From contig JAFUTM010000433.1 of the NCBI GenBank assembly GCA_017484235.1, positions 1 through 10,180 on the forward strand: DNA of 10,180 nucleotides. The letters run 5' to 3'. Source of the stretch: Selenomonadaceae bacterium. GTDB taxonomy: Bacteria; Bacillota; Negativicutes; Selenomonadales; Selenomonadaceae. The notes beneath the pieces were generated by a model. That model searched no databases. It was not told where the DNA came from and worked only from the letters and a program-made list of their open reading frames with translations. This document shows positions 6,204 through 10,180 of the stretch, in pieces (within the stretch, counting starts at the first letter, position 1; every line of letters starts with the position of its first letter). The translations under genes were made by a program, and so were the position numbers.

Positions 6204-7478
6204 TCAGCGAGGTTTAGCAAATATCATTCTGCCAGCAGAAGTTTGAAGCGCTGATGTAACCTCTACTGCAATAGTGCGGCTTAAATAGCGATGCCCATTT
6301 TCAATGACTATCATTGTGCCATCTTCTAAATAAGCCACGCCCTGGCCTGGTTCTTTGCCGTCTTTGACGATTTGAACTCTCATTGTCTCGCCAGGAACAA
6401 CAACTGCCTTTACAGCATTAGATAAATCATTTATATTTAAGACCTCAACGCCGCGCAATTGTGCGACTTTGTTCAGATTAAAATCATTAGTGATTATCTT
6501 GCCGTTAACTTTTTGAGCAAGCCGCACTAATTTTGAATCAACTTCTTGAATATCGTCAAAATCAATATTCATTACTTCAACTTTTAATTTAGAAGACTCA
6601 TCTTGAATTTTTTTGAGAACATCAAGACCACGACGACCTCTTACACGTCGTATGGTATCCGGTGAGTCGGCAATGTGCTGCAATTCTTCCAACACAAAGA
6701 CCGGTATTAAGATCGTTCCCTCTAAAAATCCGGTGCGGCAAATATCAGCGATGCGGCCATCAATAATTACATTTGTATCAAGCAGTTTGAAATTTTTATT
6801 TTCAGCTGCTGCCGGTGTATTAGGCTTAGCCGCTTCCGCTGCTGCAGGTGCAGTTTTAGTTTCAGTTTTGTCTTTTGTATCTTTGTTTTCCTTATATTTA
6901 ATGACTTTATGAGACTTTTCGATTGATACTTTTTCCACTTTATTATCAATCTTACTTTCAGCAGCTTGCACCTCACGCGTCCGCAAAACATCTTTAAGCA
7001 TACGCGGTATAAACTCAAAACTTCCAATCAATTCTTTACGCTTCTTTATGGTAATGTGAATACCCAGATAACCAATAACTATACTGAATATAACTGGAAT
7101 GTAATCACCAACAACAGGAATTTTTGCAAATGAGTAACTCAATAAATTCGCAATGATAAGTCCGATTGATAAACCAATAGCACCTGCAATGACATCGTGA
7201 ATTGGCATTTTGCCAAGCTGCTTTTCTACAAAAACAGTAAAACGACTGAGCTGTCTAATTAAAAATGGTGAGGCAAACCAGCCGCCTAATGCACCAACCA
7301 CAGCACCAGTCAAAATACATATGAGACTTGCCAGCGTGATCTGAAAAATTTCAATATCAACACTAAAAATTTCTATACTGATATACATTGCCAGCATTGG
7401 ACTTGCTAATTTCAACAATGCGCCGCCGGCACTTGCAAATACCAGTGTTATAAAAAAACGAAGAACTTTATCGAGCAT
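6204..7478 (-). CDS. yacL: YacL-like PIN/TRAM domain membrane protein
   Basis: A putative membrane-anchored nuclease of the PIN/TRAM family (Bacillus YacL type). Of 424 residues, the N-terminal 150 hold about four membrane segments. Residues about 175-229 are a hydrophilic K/E/T/A-rich linker (for example DTKDKTETKTAPAAAEAAK). The PIN domain runs from about 230 to 350 with acidic ligands D234 (LLDTNVIIDGR), E265 (LEELQHIAD), D314 (VDSKLVRLA) and D332 (TNDFNLNKVA), all conserved, suggesting a working metal-dependent RNase site. Residues about 360-424 are the TRAM RNA-binding domain (GQGVAYLEDGTMIV). The linker makes it longer than the roughly 360 residues I recall for YacL. The start at 7478 is preferred over the GTG at 7487 because that GTG overlaps the AGGAGGTGA ribosome binding site (7484-7492). 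It is the first gene of an operon with cheB. The true RNA substrate is unknown. Confidence 0.9.
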   Translation of the reverse strand: MLDKVLRFFITLVFASAGGALLKLASPMLAMYISIEIFSVDIEIFQITLASLICILTGAVVGALGGWFASPFLIRQLSRFTVFVEKQLGKMPIHDVIAGAIGLSIGLIIANLLSYSFAKIPVVGDYIPVIFSIVIGYLGIHITIKKRKELIGSFEFIPRMLKDVLRTREVQAAESKIDNKVEKVSIEKSHKVIKYKENKDTKDKTETKTAPAAAEAAKPNTPAAAENKNFKLLDTNVIIDGRIADICRTGFLEGTILIPVFVLEELQHIADSPDTIRRVRGRRGLDVLKKIQDESSKLKVEVMNIDFDDIQEVDSKLVRLAQKVNGKIITNDFNLNKVAQLRGVEVLNINDLSNAVKAVVVPGETMRVQIVKDGKEPGQGVAYLEDGTMIVIENGHRYLSRTIAVEVTSALQTSAGRMIFAKPR

Positions 7479-7483
7479 ACATT

Positions 7484-7492
7484 TCACCTCCT
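7484..7492 (-). promoter_or_regulatory. Ribosome binding site deciding the yacL-like start
   Basis: AGGAGGTGA on the minus strand. The AGGAGG core (7487-7492) is eight bases from the ATG at 7478. The in-frame GTG at 7485-7487 falls within it and is not a credible start. Confidence 0.85.
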
Positions 7493-7773
7493 AATTAATT
7501 AGTATTAAAAACTCGATAAATATGATATAATGCAATATTTATAATGAATATTAATTGTTAAAATAAATCTCCAATAACCATTAAAAGAATATCACACATT
7601 TATGAAAAAAATATGATATGATTCTTATTTTTCATAGGATTAAATTTAAATTTTTGTTAAATATTCATTAAAAAAGTTTATTAAATACTTAAAAATTACT
7701 GACGACACTCAATGCAGGAAAATTCGACTTAATAAAGAATAAGACATATATTATTTCAATATACATTGTAATC
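7493..7773. other. AT-rich divergent intergenic region between the yacL-like gene and leuS
   Basis: About 280 bases with no credible reading frame. It must hold the promoters of both divergent genes, but none stands out clearly. A weak + strand candidate is TTCGAC (7723-7728), an 18-base gap and TATATT (7747-7752). A perfect 9-base inverted repeat, TATGAAAAA (7601-7609) and TTTTTCATA (7628-7636), has an 18-base spacer. The T-box hallmark (TGGNACCGCG), common before aminoacyl-tRNA synthetase genes in Bacillota, is absent, as is a terminator hairpin. Confidence 0.6.
7723..7752 (+). promoter_or_regulatory. Weak candidate promoter for leuS
   Basis: TTCGAC, an 18-base spacer and TATATT, ending 34 bases before the leuS ATG. 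The -35 differs from consensus and the region is AT-rich, so chance matches are likely. Confidence 0.3.
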
Positions 7774-7786
7774 AGGAGGCAACATA

Positions 7787-10180
7787 ATGGAAAAATATTC
7801 GCCACAAGACATTGAAAAGAAGTGGCAGCAAAAATGGGAAACAGATGATGTTTATAAGACGGAAATTGATAAAAATCGTCCTAAGTATTACGCGCTTGAA
7901 ATGTTTCCATATCCTTCGGGCAATCTTCATATGGGCCACGTCCGCAATTATTCAATCGGCGACGTAGTGGCTCGATACAAGACAATGGCAGGCTTTAACG
8001 TGCTTCACCCAATGGGCTTCGATGCATTTGGAATGCCGGCTGAAAATGCGGCAATTGAGCACGGCGTAAAACCGTCAGACTGGACTTTTAGCAATATTAA
8101 AAATATGATACGCCAATTAAAAGCTATGGGCTTATCATACGATTGGAACCGCGAAGTTGAGACGTGCCGGCCGGATTATTATCGTTGGACTCAGTGGCTT
8201 TTCGAGCTGCTCTATAAACGCGGGCTGGCCTATAAAAAAGAGGCATCTGTCAACTGGTGTGACAAATGCGGAACAGTTTTAGCAAATGAGCAGGTTATTG
8301 ATGGTCATTGCTGGCGTTGTGATAGTGAAGTGCACAAAAAGAACTTGTCGCAATGGTTCTTTAAAATCACCGATTATGCTGATGAATTACTGGCTGATTT
8401 AGAAAAGCTGCCTGGCTGGCCTAACCGCGTCAAGATTATGCAGGACAACTGGATTGGCCGCAGCGAAGGTCTGGAATTTTCTCTGGACGTGCCTGAGCTA
8501 AATGAAAAACTTGCTGTTTATACTACGAGACCGGACACAGCATTTGGTATCACATTTATGGCACTGGCACCGGAACATCCACTCATTGAAAAAATCTGCG
8601 CGATCAGTCCAAAAGCCGACGAAATAAAAGCCTTTTGCGAAAAAGTTAAAAACCAGTCTGAGATTGAGCGCACGTCGAGTGAATCGGAAAAAGAAGGCAT
8701 CTTTACTGGAATATACTGCATAAATCCATTTAATGGAAACAAGGCGCAAATTTGGGTTACTAACTACGTGCTGGCAGACTACGGCACAGGCGCGATTATG
8801 GGCGTTCCATCTGGCGACCAGCGCGACTGGATGTTTGCAACGAAATACGGCATTGATATTATTTTGACACTTCAGCCTAAAGATAAAGAACTCAAATTGG
8901 AAGAAATGACGGCGGCTTACGTTGAAAAGGACGGCGTATTAGTCAATTCCGGCAAGTTCACCGGTATGGAAATGCATAAGGCGATGAGTGCAATCATTGA
9001 CGAAGCTGAGGCGCAGGGCTTTGGTAAACGTAAAGTCAATTATCGTCTGCGTGATTGGCTGATCTCTCGTCAGCGTTATTGGGGCGCACCTATTCCAGTG
9101 ATTTACTGCGACAAATGTGGTGAGCAGCTCGTGCCTGAAGAAGATTTACCGGTTTTACTGCCGGACGATGTTGAATTTAAACAAGGTGCATTAAGTCCTC
9201 TGTCAACAAGTGCCTCTTACAACGACTGTAAATGTCCAAAATGCGGCGGCCATGCACATCGTGAGACCGATACAATGGATACGTTTATATGTTCGTCGTG
9301 GTATTATCTTAGATATACTGATCCTCACAATGAAAAGCTGCCATTTGACCGCGACAAGGTTAATTATTGGTCTCCGGTTGATCAGTATATCGGTGGTATT
9401 GAGCATGCGATTTTGCATCTGCTGTATTCGCGATTCTTTACTAAAGTGCTGCGTGATGCGAAGATGTTGGATTATGACGAGCCATTTACTAATTTGATGA
9501 CGCAGGGTATGGTTATCAAAGGCTATAACGACAAAGACGGCAACTATGTTAAAGCTAAGATGAGCAAGTCCATTGGCAATGTCGTTTCACCGGAAGAAAT
9601 TATTTCTGAATATGGTGCAGACACTGCGCGGCTGTTTATTCTCTTCGCTGCGCCAGTTGACCGTGATCTTGACTGGTCTGATGAAGGCGTGCAGGGTTCA
9701 TTCAGATTTTTGAATCGCGTCTGGCGTATCGTTGATATTTTCGGCGAGGCGCTTAAATCCGGTTCCGTTACCTATGATGTCAATACACTTAATGATGAAG
9801 AAAAAAATCTTCGTCGAGCACTTCATAAGACGATCAAGAAAGTTACTGAAGACTTACGCGACCGTTTTGCGTTCAATACAGCAATTAGTTCGATGATGGA
9901 ACTGGTAAATGAGATGCACGTGTTCCAAAATAAACCGATTAATCCGAATCTTGCACGTGAGTCAGTTGAAGCCTTACTAAAAATGCTGGCACCATTCGTA
10001 CCGCATATTGCTGAGGAACTTTGGAGCCACTTCTTTGACGGCAGTGTTCATAAACAGAGCTGGATTACTTTTGATGAGTCAGCGATTGTTGAAAATGAGA
10101 TTGAAATTGTATTGCAAATTAACGGCAAGGTTCGTGACCATATAAAAATTGCGGCTGACCTTGACAAATCTGCAATGGAA
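7787..10180 (+). CDS. leuS: Leucyl-tRNA synthetase, 3' end outside window
   Basis: Class I synthetase that charges tRNA-Leu with leucine and edits mischarged tRNA. The start ATG follows AGGAGG (7774-7779) by seven bases. The frame is open to the right edge, giving 798 residues; bacterial LeuRS is commonly slightly longer, so only the C-terminal tail is missing. Motifs in order: HIGH-type HMGH (48-51) in PYPSGNLHMGHVRNY; a Cys4 zinc segment (WCDKCG from about 157, then CWRC); the CP1 editing domain with YTTRPDTAFG (245-254); the LeuRS block RLRDWLISRQRYWGAPIP; a second Cys pair set (YCDKCG, CPKCG); DTMDTF, SSWYYLRY; KMSKS (591-595) in AKMSKSIGN; and the anticodon-binding helical domain ending in NGKVRDHI. 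In the editing site the usual PAHDxRD reads PSGDQRD (341-347), so the His is Gly, while both Asp are kept. No T-box is seen upstream. Confidence 0.97.
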   Translation, partial: MEKYSPQDIEKKWQQKWETDDVYKTEIDKNRPKYYALEMFPYPSGNLHMGHVRNYSIGDVVARYKTMAGFNVLHPMGFDAFGMPAENAAIEHGVKPSDWTFSNIKNMIRQLKAMGLSYDWNREVETCRPDYYRWTQWLFELLYKRGLAYKKEASVNWCDKCGTVLANEQVIDGHCWRCDSEVHKKNLSQWFFKITDYADELLADLEKLPGWPNRVKIMQDNWIGRSEGLEFSLDVPELNEKLAVYTTRPDTAFGITFMALAPEHPLIEKICAISPKADEIKAFCEKVKNQSEIERTSSESEKEGIFTGIYCINPFNGNKAQIWVTNYVLADYGTGAIMGVPSGDQRDWMFATKYGIDIILTLQPKDKELKLEEMTAAYVEKDGVLVNSGKFTGMEMHKAMSAIIDEAEAQGFGKRKVNYRLRDWLISRQRYWGAPIPVIYCDKCGEQLVPEEDLPVLLPDDVEFKQGALSPLSTSASYNDCKCPKCGGHAHRETDTMDTFICSSWYYLRYTDPHNEKLPFDRDKVNYWSPVDQYIGGIEHAILHLLYSRFFTKVLRDAKMLDYDEPFTNLMTQGMVIKGYNDKDGNYVKAKMSKSIGNVVSPEEIISEYGADTARLFILFAAPVDRDLDWSDEGVQGSFRFLNRVWRIVDIFGEALKSGSVTYDVNTLNDEEKNLRRALHKTIKKVTEDLRDRFAFNTAISSMMELVNEMHVFQNKPINPNLARESVEALLKMLAPFVPHIAEELWSHFFDGSVHKQSWITFDESAIVENEIEIVLQINGKVRDHIKIAADLDKSAME

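Noticed and set aside
6613..7027. Open frames antisense or overlapping to the yacL-like gene
   Set aside because: Low-complexity shadows of the charged linker and PIN coding sequence.
8498..9497. Open frames inside leuS on either strand
   Set aside because: They overlap the strongly conserved LeuRS frame and have no independent support.

Overview
The window is AT-rich bacterial chromosome with strong GAGGTGA/AGGAGG ribosome binding sites. It carries a YacL-type PIN/TRAM membrane protein, a bacterial LeuRS, a CheB methylesterase and a substrate-binding/GGDEF/EAL signalling protein. This fits a low-GC Bacillota-type organism. The tandem SBP + c-di-GMP architecture and the gene mix make me lean to Negativicutes (Selenomonas-like), but that is inference from gene families only.

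Left part (1-4252, + strand): a c-di-GMP signalling gene whose start lies outside the window. It encodes signal peptide - SBP domain 1 - SBP domain 2 - one membrane helix - degenerate GGDEF - EAL. A one-base deficit in an A run near 746-749 splits it into two open frames (1-759 and 843-2831). It is followed by an island of 7-base tandem repeats flanked by an inverted repeat (2823-2939). Next is a stand-alone PTS EIIC-like membrane protein (2975-4252) that has lost several hallmark residues of sugar-transporting EIICs, notably the His of the GIHG motif. The pair may be a sensory unit: periplasmic solute binding plus an EIIC-like sensor, with output through EAL. This is the most interesting hypothesis in the window.

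Middle (4273-5475, - strand): a complete KptA/Tpt1 RNA 2'-phosphotransferase converges on the EIIC gene. Upstream of it is an intrinsic terminator, then a small secreted protein of unknown function. That gene is driven by a perfect TTGACA-16-TATAAT promoter whose spacer is mostly a homopolymer tract, so it is a candidate phase-variable switch.

Right part: a two-gene minus-strand operon, the YacL-like PIN/TRAM gene (start 7478) followed 20 bases later by a CheB catalytic domain without a receiver domain (start 6183), closed by a hairpin terminator at 5412-5432. A roughly 300-base AT-rich divergent intergenic region separates it from leuS (7787 to beyond the right edge). No T-box motif is visible in the leuS leader. 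No tRNA, rRNA, CRISPR array, transposase or phage gene was seen.
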